Origin: NCED01 sp035493955
GTDB lineage: Bacteria > Pseudomonadota > Alphaproteobacteria > Caulobacterales > Caulobacteraceae
Direction of reading: 5' to 3'
Assembly (NCBI GenBank): GCA_035493955.1
Contig: DATJHI010000013.1
Span: forward strand, 186,001 to 250,000
DNA: 64,000 nucleotides
Positions 24,562 through 35,734 of this stretch are shown here, in pieces. The position numbers and the translations under genes are program-made. Position 1 is the stretch's first letter, and each line of letters begins with the position of its first letter. The notes beneath the pieces were generated by a model. The model worked only from the letters and a program-made list of their open reading frames with translations. It was not told where the DNA came from and searched no databases.

Positions 24562-24978
24562 ATGAAGCTGCGCACGGCGACGGTCGCTGCGGCGGGTGTG
24601 GCTTTCCTGGCCGGCGCGGCGTCCGCCCATCATTCGGGAGCGATGTTCGAACGGGCCAAGACCGTCACCCTGGAGGGGGTGGTCAAGAGCTACGCCTACA
24701 CCATGCCCCATTCCTGGGTGGATTTGGTCGTGATCCCCCCCGGCGGCGGGGAGCCGGTCACCTGGGGCATTGAGTGCGGCACTCCGCCGGCCATGCGCAA
24801 CCAAGGCCTGACGCCATCGGTGCTGAAGGCCGGCGACAAGATCGTCGCCCGTATCCATCCGTTGAAGGACGGCCGCCCTGGCGGAAGCTTCATCGACATC
24901 AGCGTCGGCGGCCGGGTCTACGGCAACGGTCGCGCCCCCGCGGGCGAACCGGCGGGAACGGCTCCGACTACCGGTTGA
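24562..24978 (+). CDS. DUF6152-type periplasmic protein (copy 1)
   Basis: A 138-aa exported protein of unknown function. The signal peptide ends AGAASA, after which the mature chain would begin HHSGAMFE. Conserved family features follow: VTLEGVVKSYAYTMPHSW, a Trp-rich strand, LKAGDKIVARIHPLKDGRPGG. GGGAGAAG precedes the ATG. A second family member is at 35735-36154. The N-terminal His pair raises the possibility of copper binding, which is not shown. Its tail overlaps the convergent monooxygenase gene. Confidence 0.8.
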   Translation: MKLRTATVAAAGVAFLAGAASAHHSGAMFERAKTVTLEGVVKSYAYTMPHSWVDLVVIPPGGGEPVTWGIECGTPPAMRNQGLTPSVLKAGDKIVARIHPLKDGRPGGSFIDISVGGRVYGNGRAPAGEPAGTAPTTG

Positions 24979-26182
24979 ACTGGTCGAGGGCGAAGCCAGC
25001 CACGACCTTGTAGCGGTCCGAGATCGCCTGCAACTCCGCCTGACTGATCACCGCCGACAGGTCGGTGAACGGCTTGTCGCCGGTGCGGTCCTCCACCTCG
25101 ATATTGATCGCGTCCGGAGGGGTGGACCGGTTGGTCAGCACCACCTTGGCGGTCTGGGGCGCACGGAGCGCCTCATACTCGGCCAGAGCCGCGTCCGGGC
25201 TGCGCCCCGAACCCAGAAGATCCGCCAGCACGCGGGCGTCGATCAGAGCCTGGGCCGAACCGTTGGAGCCGCGGGGGTACATGGGGTGGGCCGCATCCCC
25301 GGCCAGGGTCACGCGGCCGAAGGTCCAGCGGGCGATCGGGTCCTTGTCCACCATCGGATATTCCAGGATCTGGTCGGCGCTGCGGATCATGTCCGGCACG
25401 TCGAGCCAGTCGAACACCCAGTCCTTATAGATCGGCAGGCAGTCCTCGGCGGCGCCGGGCTTGTTCCAGTCGTTGGCCAAAGTCCCCGGCCGTTCGATCT
25501 CCGCCATCCAGTTGATCAGCTGGTTTCCATCCTCGTCGAGGGTGTTGCTGATCGGATAGATCACCATCTTGCCGGTGCGGATCGAGCCGATCCTCATGTA
25601 GGTTTTGCCGTCGAAGATGGGCTTGCGGCGGGTCGTCCCGCGCCAGGTGTTGATGCCGGCGAAGCTCACCTTGTCGTCCGGGTAGAATTGGCGGCGCACC
25701 GCTGAATTGACCCCGTCGCAGGCGACCACGAGGTCAGCCCGGACCGGTTCGCCTTCGTCGAAGCGCAGTTCGACGCCCTCGCCCACCGTCTCCACTCCGA
25801 TGCAGCGGCGGCTGGTGACGATGGAATCCTGGCCCAGCCGCTCCCGCACCGCCCGGAACATGATTCCGTGCAGGCGGCCGCGATGGATGCCCAGTTCCGG
25901 AACCGGATAGCCGGCCCCGCGCCCGCGCGGTTCGGAGAAGATCAGTTGACCGAAGCGGTTGAAGAACCGGCTTTCGCTGTTCTCCACACCGACCGCTTCG
26001 AGTTGCGGCTGCAGGCCCAGGGCGGACAGTTCACGCACCGCGTGCGGCAGAAGGGTGATCCCGACCCCGATCTCCTTCAGCTCCGGCGCCTGTTCATAGA
26101 TCCGGCAACTGATGCCCCGGCCGTGAAGGTTGAGCGCCAAGGCGAGCCCGGCGATCCCGGCGCCGATGATGGCTACCTGCAT
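24968..26182 (-). CDS. FAD-dependent aromatic-type monooxygenase
   Basis: A 404-aa class A flavoprotein monooxygenase of the salicylate/kynurenine hydroxylase group. The Rossmann motif is GAGIAGLALAL at the N-terminus. A DG motif appears in VVACDGVNSAVRRQF, and the GD motif VTLAGDAAHPMYPRGSNG binds the FAD ribose. No membrane anchor is present. The ATG at 26182 is preferred to a TTG at 26197 because it sits directly before the FAD motif. The substrate is unknown, and nothing nearby fixes a pathway. Confidence 0.85.
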   Translation of the reverse strand: MQVAIIGAGIAGLALALNLHGRGISCRIYEQAPELKEIGVGITLLPHAVRELSALGLQPQLEAVGVENSESRFFNRFGQLIFSEPRGRGAGYPVPELGIHRGRLHGIMFRAVRERLGQDSIVTSRRCIGVETVGEGVELRFDEGEPVRADLVVACDGVNSAVRRQFYPDDKVSFAGINTWRGTTRRKPIFDGKTYMRIGSIRTGKMVIYPISNTLDEDGNQLINWMAEIERPGTLANDWNKPGAAEDCLPIYKDWVFDWLDVPDMIRSADQILEYPMVDKDPIARWTFGRVTLAGDAAHPMYPRGSNGSAQALIDARVLADLLGSGRSPDAALAEYEALRAPQTAKVVLTNRSTPPDAINIEVEDRTGDKPFTDLSAVISQAELQAISDRYKVVAGFALDQFNR

Positions 26183-26309
26183 AAGGTCAGTGTCCAATGA
26201 TTAATAAGTATGCGATTTTTACAACCGCTTGGCCGGCTTGTACAGGGGTCCAACGTATTGATCATGCGCCAGCCGATCGCGCGCCGACAAGTCCTTCGCC
26301 CCAGCGCCG

Positions 26310-27791
26310 TCAGGCGGCTGGACGAGATCCACCGCCCGAGTGTCCGGGTTTGAGACGATCCGGCTCCAAGGCGTAGGCCCGGCGCATGGCGTCGATGCGG
26401 GCGACCTTTGCTTCGAACGGCTCCCAATCGTCCTCGTCGGCGATCGCCTCCCAGATCGTCTCGATCTCCTCGTAAAGCAGCTCCTCCGGGTCGGCCTGGA
26501 GGAAATAGGGCGCGCCCAGGCGTTGCGGCCGGTCCGGTTCGAATCCGGCCAGGGCTTCGCGGAACGCCAGGGCGGCGTCGCCTTGGTAATAGCGCCCGCG
26601 GGGACCATTCAGAGCGCGGACCTCCGAGGCCGGCCCGCCGAACCAGTCGAAGAACAACGGCTCCCAGCGCAAGACCTCGCCACCTTCAGCCAGGACGTCG
26701 AATGTCGCATTGGCCAGGGCCGCATCGGCGTCGGCTCCGCCACTCTTAACCCCCAGGCGGGCGACCACGGCCGTCGCCAACTCGCGGCGATAGGCGTCGA
26801 CGAAGCCGTTCAGGGCCTCGATCAACAGGTCCTTGGAGGAAACCAGGGCGAAACAGCCGGCCAGCTGGGTCAGGTTCCAGAACGCCGCCTCGGGCTGGCG
26901 GCCGAAGGCGTACAGGCCGGTTTCGTCGAAATAGGCGGCGGTGAAGCCCGGATCGTTCTGCGGCAGGAACCGGTAGGGGCCGTAGTCGAAGCTCTCACCG
27001 TTGATGTTCATGTTGTCGGTATTGAGCACCCCGTGCACGAAGCCCGCCGCCATCCAGCGCGCGGTCATGCGCGCGGTCCGGGCGGTCACCGCAGCCAGCA
27101 GGGCCGCGGTCCTGCCCACGCCGGGCTCGGTCTCGGCCAGATCGGGATAGTAGAGCTCGACCACGTGGTCGATCAGCCGAGTGATCAAATCGAGGCGGTT
27201 GGCGTGGGCGTGGCGCTGGAAGCTGCCGAAGCGGATGTGGCTCCAGGACAGCCGGGTCAGCACCGACGAGCGGGTCGGCGAGGGTTCGTCGTTGCGGTAG
27301 AGGGCCTCGCCGGTCTCGATCAGGGAAAAGCTCTTGGAGGTGGGGACTCCCAACCCCTCCAGCATCTCGGTCGCCAGCACCTCGCGCACTCCGCCTTTCA
27401 GGGTCAATCGACCGTCGCCCGACCGCGACCACGGGGTCTGTCCCGAACCCTTGGTGCCGAGGTCGAGCAGTCGGTCCGTTCCGACCTCGCGTTGCTGCGA
27501 GAACAGGAAGCCGCGGCCATCGCCGAGCTGGGGGTTGTAGCTGCGGAACTGGTGGCCGTGATAGCGCATGGCCAGCGGCTGGGCTTGCGCGCCCGGCAAA
27601 GGTTCGAAACGGGCGAAGTGGGCGATCCATTCCACGTCGGTCAGAGTGTCGAGGCCGACGGTCGCCGCCGCGCGGTCGTTGCGATAGCGGATGAGCGCCT
27701 TGGGAAAGGCGGCGGGGGCGACCGGATCGGCGAACTCGGGCCCAAGGGCCGACAGGGGGGACTCGGGACGATAGGCGTTCGAAACGGGCAT
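26310..27791 (-). CDS. selO: SelO/YdiU protein adenylyltransferase (AMPylase)
   Basis: A pseudokinase-fold enzyme (493 aa) that transfers AMP to Ser, Thr or Tyr of redox-related proteins. Family motifs are present in order: MRYHGHQFRSYNPQLGDGRG, LDLGTKGSGQTPWSRSGDG, LTLKGGVREVLATEML, HGVLNTDNMN with the metal-binding Asn-Asp, and DYGPYRFL. Length and order are typical. The C-terminus lacks the CxxU/CxxC redox tail of mitochondrial SelO. It is monocistronic; an unremarkable 127-base gap separates it from the monooxygenase gene. Confidence 0.93.
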   Translation of the reverse strand: MPVSNAYRPESPLSALGPEFADPVAPAAFPKALIRYRNDRAAATVGLDTLTDVEWIAHFARFEPLPGAQAQPLAMRYHGHQFRSYNPQLGDGRGFLFSQQREVGTDRLLDLGTKGSGQTPWSRSGDGRLTLKGGVREVLATEMLEGLGVPTSKSFSLIETGEALYRNDEPSPTRSSVLTRLSWSHIRFGSFQRHAHANRLDLITRLIDHVVELYYPDLAETEPGVGRTAALLAAVTARTARMTARWMAAGFVHGVLNTDNMNINGESFDYGPYRFLPQNDPGFTAAYFDETGLYAFGRQPEAAFWNLTQLAGCFALVSSKDLLIEALNGFVDAYRRELATAVVARLGVKSGGADADAALANATFDVLAEGGEVLRWEPLFFDWFGGPASEVRALNGPRGRYYQGDAALAFREALAGFEPDRPQRLGAPYFLQADPEELLYEEIETIWEAIADEDDWEPFEAKVARIDAMRRAYALEPDRLKPGHSGGGSRPAA

Positions 27792-27885
27792 GGGCGTCAG
27801 GTGAAACGCTTTCGCGCGGATCGCAAGGGATCGCGCATCATTGCCGCCACACGCCCATGGCGGGCGCGACGAGGGCGACCCGGAT

Positions 27886-29679
27886 TTACAGCCGCACCTC
27901 TCCCGCCATGATCTTGGCGTAGAGCGAAGGCGTCAGCTTCGCATAGCCTTTGGTCGGGAGCTTCACATAAAGCTTGGCCTTGGTCCTGGCCGGGTCGAAG
28001 CCGTCGGCCACCAGGTCGCCCTTGCGCTGCTTGAAGGTGCCGGTGGTCTCGATCTGCGGCTGCAGCCTCAGGAAAACCGGCTGGGCGTACGGCGGCAGCG
28101 TCTCCTCGACGAAGGTGGTCAGGGCCGCGGGGCTGAAACCCTCGTCGACCACCAGGGCCGCCATGCCGGCGCGGCCTTCGGCATCGGGAACGTGGACCCC
28201 GTAGACATTGGCCTCGAGCACCCCCGGCGCTTCGCTCAGTCGTCCGGCCACCTCGGTGGTGGCCACGTTCTCGCCCTTCCAGCGGAAGGTGTCGCCGATC
28301 CGGTCGACGAAATAGAAATAGCCGTCCTCGTCCTGGCGCAGGAGGTCGCCGGTGCGGAACCAGGCGTCGCCCTTGGCGAAGACGTCGCGTAGGATCTTGG
28401 CGTTGGACGCCGCCTTGTCGGCATAGCCGGCGTAGGCCATGCGCGCCTCCGAACCGATCTGGCCGAGCGCCTCGCCGACCTCGCCGGGACGCGCCTCCAG
28501 CCCCAGGCCGTTTGGTCCGCGCATCGGCTCTTCGGTCTCCACGTCGAACTTGACCAGGCGCACGTTGAAGCGTCGGCGGATGTATTTGGGAATGCGCCCG
28601 ACCGCCCCGACCTTGCCGTCGAAGTTGAGGATCGAGACGTTGCCCTCGGTGGCGCCGTAGAACTCCAGGATGCGGGGAATCCGAAAACGCCGGACCATCC
28701 GTTCCCAGACGTCCGGACGCAGCCCGTTGCCGAAGGCGAGGCGGAGCTTGTGCATGTGCTCCTCCGGTCGTTCCGGCTGGTTGATCAGGTAGCGGCACAG
28801 TTCGCCGATGTAGACGAACATGGTGCAGCGTTCGGCGATGATGTCTTCCCAGAACTGGCTGGCGGAGAAGCGCCGCTTCAACACGATCGCCCCGCCGTTC
28901 AGCAACGCCGCCCCCACTGCGCACAGCCCGCCGGTCGCGTGGTAAAGCGGCAGGGCGATGTAGATCCGGTCGTCCGGCTTGCTCTCGGTCGCCGCCGCAA
29001 AGCCCCGCATATAGAGCTGGGCCCGCATGTGGGTGACCTTGGCGGCCTTGGGCATGCCGGTGGTGCCCGACGTGAAGATATAGAGCGCCACGTCCCTGGC
29101 GGTCAGGCCGGCGCGGGCCGTGGCCCGGTCGGGGCGCAGCGCCGAAACGCCCTTGAGCGTCTGGTCGAGGTCGCGGTCGGCGCGAGGGGCGCCCCCGCCG
29201 ACGATCCATTCCATCATGCTGCGGGCGGTCTGGTCACGCACGGCCTCGAAGGCGGCGGCGGTCTCGGCGTCGGCGATGATGTGGGCCGCCCCGGAGGCGT
29301 TCAGGCAATGGGCCAGGGCCGGGCCGGTGAGCTGATTGTTGATCAGGGCCACCGCCACCCCGACCTTGGTCAGGCCGTACCAGACCGCCAGATATTCGAT
29401 CCGGTTGGGCATGTAGAGGGCGACGGTGTGGCCTCGGTTGATGCCCCGTCCCCGCGCCCAGTTGGCGTAGCGGTTGGCCATGGCGTCGAGCTGGGCATAG
29501 GTGACGGTCTTGCCTTCGAACACCACCGCCGGACGCGAGCCGAACTTGTCGACGGCGGCTTCGAGGTCGTCGCAGGCAAGGTCCTTGGAGTCGGCCTTGA
29601 TCGATTTGATCCGGCGCAGGGTGCGTAGAAGTCCACTCAGGAACCGCACTTCCCGTTTCGCGCGGCTCCAGAATCCCAT
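27886..29679 (-). CDS. Long-chain/very-long-chain acyl-CoA synthetase (FATP-like AMP-forming ligase)
   Basis: A 597-aa adenylate-forming ligase that activates fatty acids with CoA. The AMP-binding signature is YIFTSGTTGMPKAAK, with EFYGATEGN and the adenine-pocket DRIGDTFRWKGENV motif, then C-terminal TFKQRKGDLV. The linker and the motif spacing match the FATP/very-long-chain branch more than FadD. It is transcribed away from the small membrane protein genes at 29910 and 30154. The substrate chain length is inferred from the subfamily only. Confidence 0.9.
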   Translation of the reverse strand: MGFWSRAKREVRFLSGLLRTLRRIKSIKADSKDLACDDLEAAVDKFGSRPAVVFEGKTVTYAQLDAMANRYANWARGRGINRGHTVALYMPNRIEYLAVWYGLTKVGVAVALINNQLTGPALAHCLNASGAAHIIADAETAAAFEAVRDQTARSMMEWIVGGGAPRADRDLDQTLKGVSALRPDRATARAGLTARDVALYIFTSGTTGMPKAAKVTHMRAQLYMRGFAAATESKPDDRIYIALPLYHATGGLCAVGAALLNGGAIVLKRRFSASQFWEDIIAERCTMFVYIGELCRYLINQPERPEEHMHKLRLAFGNGLRPDVWERMVRRFRIPRILEFYGATEGNVSILNFDGKVGAVGRIPKYIRRRFNVRLVKFDVETEEPMRGPNGLGLEARPGEVGEALGQIGSEARMAYAGYADKAASNAKILRDVFAKGDAWFRTGDLLRQDEDGYFYFVDRIGDTFRWKGENVATTEVAGRLSEAPGVLEANVYGVHVPDAEGRAGMAALVVDEGFSPAALTTFVEETLPPYAQPVFLRLQPQIETTGTFKQRKGDLVADGFDPARTKAKLYVKLPTKGYAKLTPSLYAKIMAGEVRL

Positions 29680-29909
29680 GCGTTTTCCTCCGATTGGCTT
29701 CCCGGCGTCGACGGCCGGGCGCCTGGCGACTTTGCGCGGCCGGCTCCCGCCGTCAAGCGAGTGCAGATTCGGCGATCATGTCGCAGCCGCGGTTAATCTT
29801 TCGAAAGGCGAATTTCTCGCAAGCTTGCGGTGCGCGCCCGTGTCGCAGCGACCTTGCTGCCGATATCGGCTTTGTGCGATGCGATTCAGTCTCAGTCCGC
29901 GAGCGCCCG

Positions 29910-30119
29910 ATGCCCCAGCTGCTGAAGTCCCCGCAGGCCGCCCAATGGGCTTCCGCCTCCTTGGTCGTCCTGGCCAGTTCGATCGTAGGTCACCAGGCCG
30001 CGCAGGGCATGGATGCCAAGCAATGGGCTTGCGCCGCCTTCGCCGTGCTGGGTTCGGTCGGCGTGGCGGTGATGGTCCGGGTGTGGCCGGCTCCCTCCAA
30101 GGCCACCGTCGAGCAATAG
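29910..30119 (+). CDS. Small hypothetical membrane protein
   Basis: A 69-aa protein with two hydrophobic segments (WASASLVVLASSIVG and AFAVLGSVGVAVMVRVW) and a short charged tail. No family is recognised. It is followed 34 bases later by a similar small membrane protein (30154-30375), suggesting a pair. The ATG at 29910 is chosen because upstream in-frame sequence lacks membrane-protein composition. Confidence 0.55.
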   Translation: MPQLLKSPQAAQWASASLVVLASSIVGHQAAQGMDAKQWACAAFAVLGSVGVAVMVRVWPAPSKATVEQ

Positions 30120-30153
30120 GACCGGCCGCCGGGCCGCGTGCTAGGCTGTCGGC

Positions 30154-30375
30154 ATGAAATCTGTTCCCGCCACCAGATACGGCCCGATCGTCACCGCCAT
30201 CTGCGCCGGGGGTTTTCTGATCCTGGCCGTGGCCTCGGCCATGGCCCACGAGAAATCGATTGTCACCGGCGCGTGCGCGGCCTTCGCCCTGGGCTCCATC
30301 GTGCTGACCAATCTGCAGCTGCAGGCCCAGCACGCCCGCAAGGCGAAGAACGCACAGAGCGCTCCGCCGCCCTGA
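30154..30375 (+). CDS. Small hypothetical membrane protein
   Basis: A 73-aa protein with two membrane segments (YGPIVTAICAGGFLILAVAS and TGACAAFALGSIVLTNL) and a basic, Ala-rich C-terminus. Its layout resembles the preceding 69-aa protein, perhaps as a diverged duplicate. Function is unknown. It converges on thiC. Confidence 0.6.
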   Translation: MKSVPATRYGPIVTAICAGGFLILAVASAMAHEKSIVTGACAAFALGSIVLTNLQLQAQHARKAKNAQSAPPP

Positions 30376-30433
30376 GCCGCCGTTCAGCCACCCTGGGGCA
30401 AGTCGGCGCCGGCGAACCGCGGCGCCGGCCCGA

Positions 30434-32344
<1,911 letters not shown>

Positions 32345-32479
32345 GGCGGACTCTCAGGCGCCCGCGACCAAGGTCGCAGGATGGGTGGGGAAGGTCATGG
32401 GGTCGAAGGTCACGGCAGGGCCGGCCCCGGAGGGGATCGTTCTCGACGTCAAATCATCGTGCACGGTGAACAATACGTC

Positions 32480-32563
32480 TCTCCCTTCGCCGGCATGATC
32501 CGGATCAGGTTCGGCGGGTCACGGCTTCAGCCGCCTCTCAGGCCCTTGGGCGGGCCCCCCCGG
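32480..32563 (-). promoter_or_regulatory. TPP riboswitch (THI element) upstream of thiC
   Basis: Reading the minus strand, the hallmark segments occur in order: a GGGG-rich P1 start, GCCCAAGGGC, CTGAGA (complement of 32536-32541), ACCCGCCGAACCTGATCCGG, then ATCATGCCGGCGAAGGGAG. These are the conserved thi-box pyrimidine and pyrophosphate sensor helices. About 135 bases separate it from the thiC start, leaving room for the expression platform; no other gene is seen in 32345-32705. Confidence 0.93.
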
Positions 32564-32705
32564 AGAACACGCCGACACTAAGCGTTTGCATGGCCAGAAT
32601 CAAAGCCCGAACGCGCAATGTCGAAGGCTCGACACAGGAACCGACCGGATCGACGGCTGTTCATCCCGGCAAACCAGGTTCGCCAAAGCGCGGACGCCGC
32701 CAGTG

Positions 32706-33647
32706 ATGAGTGAGCCAATGACCCCCTTGACGACCCTCCCGACCGCGGCCGACCTGGCCCGCGCCGCCCTGCGTGACCTGGCCGCCCTGCATCGGCGGCT
32801 GGCGCATTGGAATCACAAGCGGTTGAACGCCGGGCTTCCGACCGCGGACTGGATCGAGGGTTTGCAGGAAGAGCACGAAATGCGCCTGCTGGAAGGGGCC
32901 TGGATCGAGGCCTTCCGCAACGAGATCGAAGACCGAATGGCCGAGGTCCCCACCGATCCGGATCGCTTCATCGCCTGGTTCGAGGCTTTGAAGGAGACCG
33001 GACCCGGCCAGGACGACCCCCTGTTCCCTTGGCTGGCGCACGAGGCGCCTTTGGAGGCGCTGCAGTGGTTCCTGACCCAGGAAGCCGCCGGCGAGGCCGG
33101 GTTCGACGATCTGGTCGCCCTCACCCAGGTCAAGCTGCCCGTCCCGGCCAAGCTCGAACTCGCCCGCAACTACTGGGACGAGATGGGCCGGGGCCATGAA
33201 GGCGGCATGCACGGGCCCATGCTCGATCGTACGGTGAAAGGTCTGGGGCTCGCCCCCGCCATCGAGTCCACCCTGTGGCCATCGCTGGCGCTCGCGAACA
33301 CCATGACCGCTTTCGCCACCACCCGCCGCTACGCCTACCATTCGGTCGGAGCCCTTGGCGTGGTGGAATTGACCGCACCCAGCCGGGTGGCGTTGGTGGC
33401 GACAGGCCTGAAGCGGCTCGGCTGCGAGCCTGCGGTGCGCAAATATTTCGACCTGCACGCGGTGCTCGACCTCAAGCATTCCGAGGACTGGAACCGGGAG
33501 GCGCTGCGGCCGCTGGTCGCCGCCGATCCCCGCCGCGCCAGAGCCCTGGCCGAGGGCGCGCTGATGCGTCTGGTCTGCGGCCAACGCTGTTTCGACGCCT
33601 ATCGCGCCGAGCTGTGGGGCGGGACCGCCGAGATGCGCTCGGCGTGA
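32706..33647 (+). CDS. Heme-oxygenase-like iron-containing redox protein
   Basis: A 313-aa helical protein resembling the iron-containing redox (heme-oxygenase-like di-iron) family. Indicators are EEHEMRLLEGAWIEAF, then LARNYWDEMGRGHEGGMHGPML, which carries the Glu/His ligands typical of HO-like di-iron folds, and a late FDLHAVLDLKHSEDWN with further Asp/His. The ATG at 32706 gives a sensible N-terminus; another lies 12 bases later. Substrate is unknown. It is divergent from thiC and convergent with the zinc peptidase gene. Confidence 0.65.
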   Translation: MSEPMTPLTTLPTAADLARAALRDLAALHRRLAHWNHKRLNAGLPTADWIEGLQEEHEMRLLEGAWIEAFRNEIEDRMAEVPTDPDRFIAWFEALKETGPGQDDPLFPWLAHEAPLEALQWFLTQEAAGEAGFDDLVALTQVKLPVPAKLELARNYWDEMGRGHEGGMHGPMLDRTVKGLGLAPAIESTLWPSLALANTMTAFATTRRYAYHSVGALGVVELTAPSRVALVATGLKRLGCEPAVRKYFDLHAVLDLKHSEDWNREALRPLVAADPRRARALAEGALMRLVCGQRCFDAYRAELWGGTAEMRSA

Positions 33648-33657
33648 AATCCGAAAA

Positions 33658-34548
33658 CTAGAGCTGGCCGTAGTCCGGCGCGAAGGTGTCGCAGCTTTCC
33701 AGCTTGGGACTGTCGTAGCCCCGCCGGAACCACTTGGTGCGCTGGGCCGAAGATCCGTGGGTGAAGGCGTCGGGGACCACGCGGCCCTGGGTCTCCTTCT
33801 GCAGGGTGTCGTCGCCGACGGCGCTGGCGGCGGCCAAACCCTGGTCGATGTCGCCGGGATCGAGGAAGTGTTCGCGCTGGTTGGTCCGGGCGGCCCAGAC
33901 GCCGGCGAAACAGTCGGCCTGCAGTTCCACCCGCACCGAAATCCGGTTGCCTTCCACCCGGCTGGCGCTCTGACGGGCGGCGTCGGTCCGCTCGCTGATC
34001 CCCAGAAGGTTCTGGACGTGGTGGCCGACCTCGTGGGCGATGACATAGGCCTCGGCGAAACGGCCGGGGGCCCCGAACCGCCCCGACAGTTCGTGGAAGA
34101 ATTCGAGGTCGAGATAGACCCGGCGGTCGGCCGGACAATAGAACGGCCCCATGGCCGTCTGGCCGAAACCGCAGCCGGTCTGATGGCCCTGGTCGTAGAG
34201 GACCAGCGTTGGCGGCTGATAGGTCCCGCCCTGCTCCCGAAAATAGGCGTCCCAGGTATCCTCGGTATAGGCCAGCACGGCCCGGGAGAACCGCGCGTCC
34301 TCGTCATCGGCTCGGGGTCCTTGCGGCTCGGTCTGGACCGCGACTGGGCCATAGCCGCCGTCGCCACTGCCTTGCAGCAAGGCCCGCGGATCGACTCCGA
34401 ACAGAAGAGCCAGTCCGATCAGCACCACCGCGCCGAGACCGCCGCCGCCGATCATGACCGGTCCGCCGCCGCCACCGCCAAAACCCCCGAAGCCTTGGCC
34501 GCGGTCGTCCTCGACATTGTCCGAAAGGCGTTCGTCTTCCCAGCGCAT
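33658..34548 (-). CDS. Neutral zinc metallopeptidase (YpfJ family)
   Basis: A 296-aa membrane-anchored putative metallopeptidase. A Gly-rich stretch near residues 20-40 leads into one membrane segment (GLGAVVLIGLALLFG). The zinc-binding motif VIAHEVGHHVQN (HExxH) follows, then ELQADCFAGVWA with the third ligand Glu, and a C-terminal RRGYDSPKLESCDTF. This order is typical of the neutral zinc metallopeptidase family. The Met at 34548 is preferred; one ten residues upstream is possible. Confidence 0.9.
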   Translation of the reverse strand: MRWEDERLSDNVEDDRGQGFGGFGGGGGGPVMIGGGGLGAVVLIGLALLFGVDPRALLQGSGDGGYGPVAVQTEPQGPRADDEDARFSRAVLAYTEDTWDAYFREQGGTYQPPTLVLYDQGHQTGCGFGQTAMGPFYCPADRRVYLDLEFFHELSGRFGAPGRFAEAYVIAHEVGHHVQNLLGISERTDAARQSASRVEGNRISVRVELQADCFAGVWAARTNQREHFLDPGDIDQGLAAASAVGDDTLQKETQGRVVPDAFTHGSSAQRTKWFRRGYDSPKLESCDTFAPDYGQL

Positions 34549-34675
34549 AGGGTCCCTCTGATCGCTCCTTGAGCGCATAGATCAACCTATGGCTCCCAAT
34601 CGCGCGCGCAAGAGCTAGCCCCGCCGCGCCATCCGTCCTAGTTAGCCCGAAGCTTCAGCAAAGTTCCGTCCGCCC

Positions 34676-35647
34676 ATGTCCGCACCGAACGGCCAAGGCC
34701 GTCGCTCGCTTTACGCCGACAACGAGCCCTTCGGCTTCGGCTGGCTGCCGACCGGCGGGCCGCATGAGGTCTACTATGAGGAATGCGGGGCCCGCGCCGG
34801 CAAGCCTTGCGTGATCCTGCACGGCGGTCCCGGCGGCGCGATCAACCCGACCATGCGCCGGTTCTTCGACCCCGGCCGCTGGCGGATGACCCTGTTCGAC
34901 CAGCGCGGTTGCGGGCGGTCCCGCCCCAACGCCAGCCTGGAGGACAACACCACCTGGACCCTGATCGAGGACATCGAGCGGCTGCGGGTGCAGATGGGGG
35001 TGGAGAAATGGACCGTGTTCGGCGGCTCATGGGGCTCGACCCTGGCCCTGGCCTACGCCGTCACCCATCCGGAACGGGTCGAGGCCCTGATCCTGCGCGG
35101 CGTGTTCCTGGTCACCCGGCGCGAGCTCGAGTGGTTCTACCAGCAGGGCGCCTCGATGCTGTTCCCCGACGCCTGGGAGCGCTTCCTCGCCCCGATCCCG
35201 CCGGAAGAGCAGGGCGACCTTTTGGGCGCCTACCACCGCCGCCTCACCGACCCGGACCGGGCGGTCCAGGCCGAAGCCGCCTCAGCCTGGAGCCGCTGGG
35301 AAGGCGACACCATCTCGATCCGCGGCCCCGAGGCCCGGCCGGCCAAATTCAACGAGCAGGACTTCGCCACCGCCTTCGCCCGGATCGAATGCCACTATTT
35401 CAAGAACGGCGGCTTCTTCCCCTATGACGGTTGGCTGTTGGATCAGGTCGAGCGCATCCGACACATTCCGGCTTGGATCGTCCAGGGCCGGTTCGACGTG
35501 GTCACGCCGATGGACGCAGCCTGGCGGCTGAAGAAGGCCTGGCCCGAGGCGCGGTTCGAGGTGGTCTGGGACGCGGGCCACGCCTCGACGGAGCCCGGCA
35601 TCATCGACGCCCTGGTCCGCGCCAGCGACGCCGCCCTGAAGGCTTAG
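34676..35647 (+). CDS. pip: Prolyl aminopeptidase
   Basis: An alpha/beta-hydrolase exopeptidase (323 aa) that removes N-terminal proline from peptides. The oxyanion-hole motif HGGPGG is followed by DQRGCGRSRP, the nucleophile elbow GGSWGS, the acid in QGRFDVVTP and the His in DAGHAS. All triad members are present and length is typical. No signal peptide is present, so it is cytoplasmic. Confidence 0.95.
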   Translation: MSAPNGQGRRSLYADNEPFGFGWLPTGGPHEVYYEECGARAGKPCVILHGGPGGAINPTMRRFFDPGRWRMTLFDQRGCGRSRPNASLEDNTTWTLIEDIERLRVQMGVEKWTVFGGSWGSTLALAYAVTHPERVEALILRGVFLVTRRELEWFYQQGASMLFPDAWERFLAPIPPEEQGDLLGAYHRRLTDPDRAVQAEAASAWSRWEGDTISIRGPEARPAKFNEQDFATAFARIECHYFKNGGFFPYDGWLLDQVERIRHIPAWIVQGRFDVVTPMDAAWRLKKAWPEARFEVVWDAGHASTEPGIIDALVRASDAALKA

Positions 35648-35734
35648 CCTCGCGCCCTGCGGTCCAAACCGCCGGACTTGACGCCCCGCGCCGCCGGTCC
35701 GACGCTGGCCGTATCCAAGCACAGGAGATCAGCC

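Noticed and set aside
27797..29209. Long alternative frame inside the acyl-CoA synthetase gene
   Set aside because: It is rich in Arg and Pro, has no domain pattern and overlaps a gene with complete AMP-binding motifs; a typical high-GC shadow. The same applies to long antisense frames over selO, mrdA and leuA.
32345..32480. A protein-coding gene between thiC and its riboswitch
   Set aside because: Plus-strand frames there are antisense to the thiC leader and lack any domain; the space is the riboswitch expression platform.
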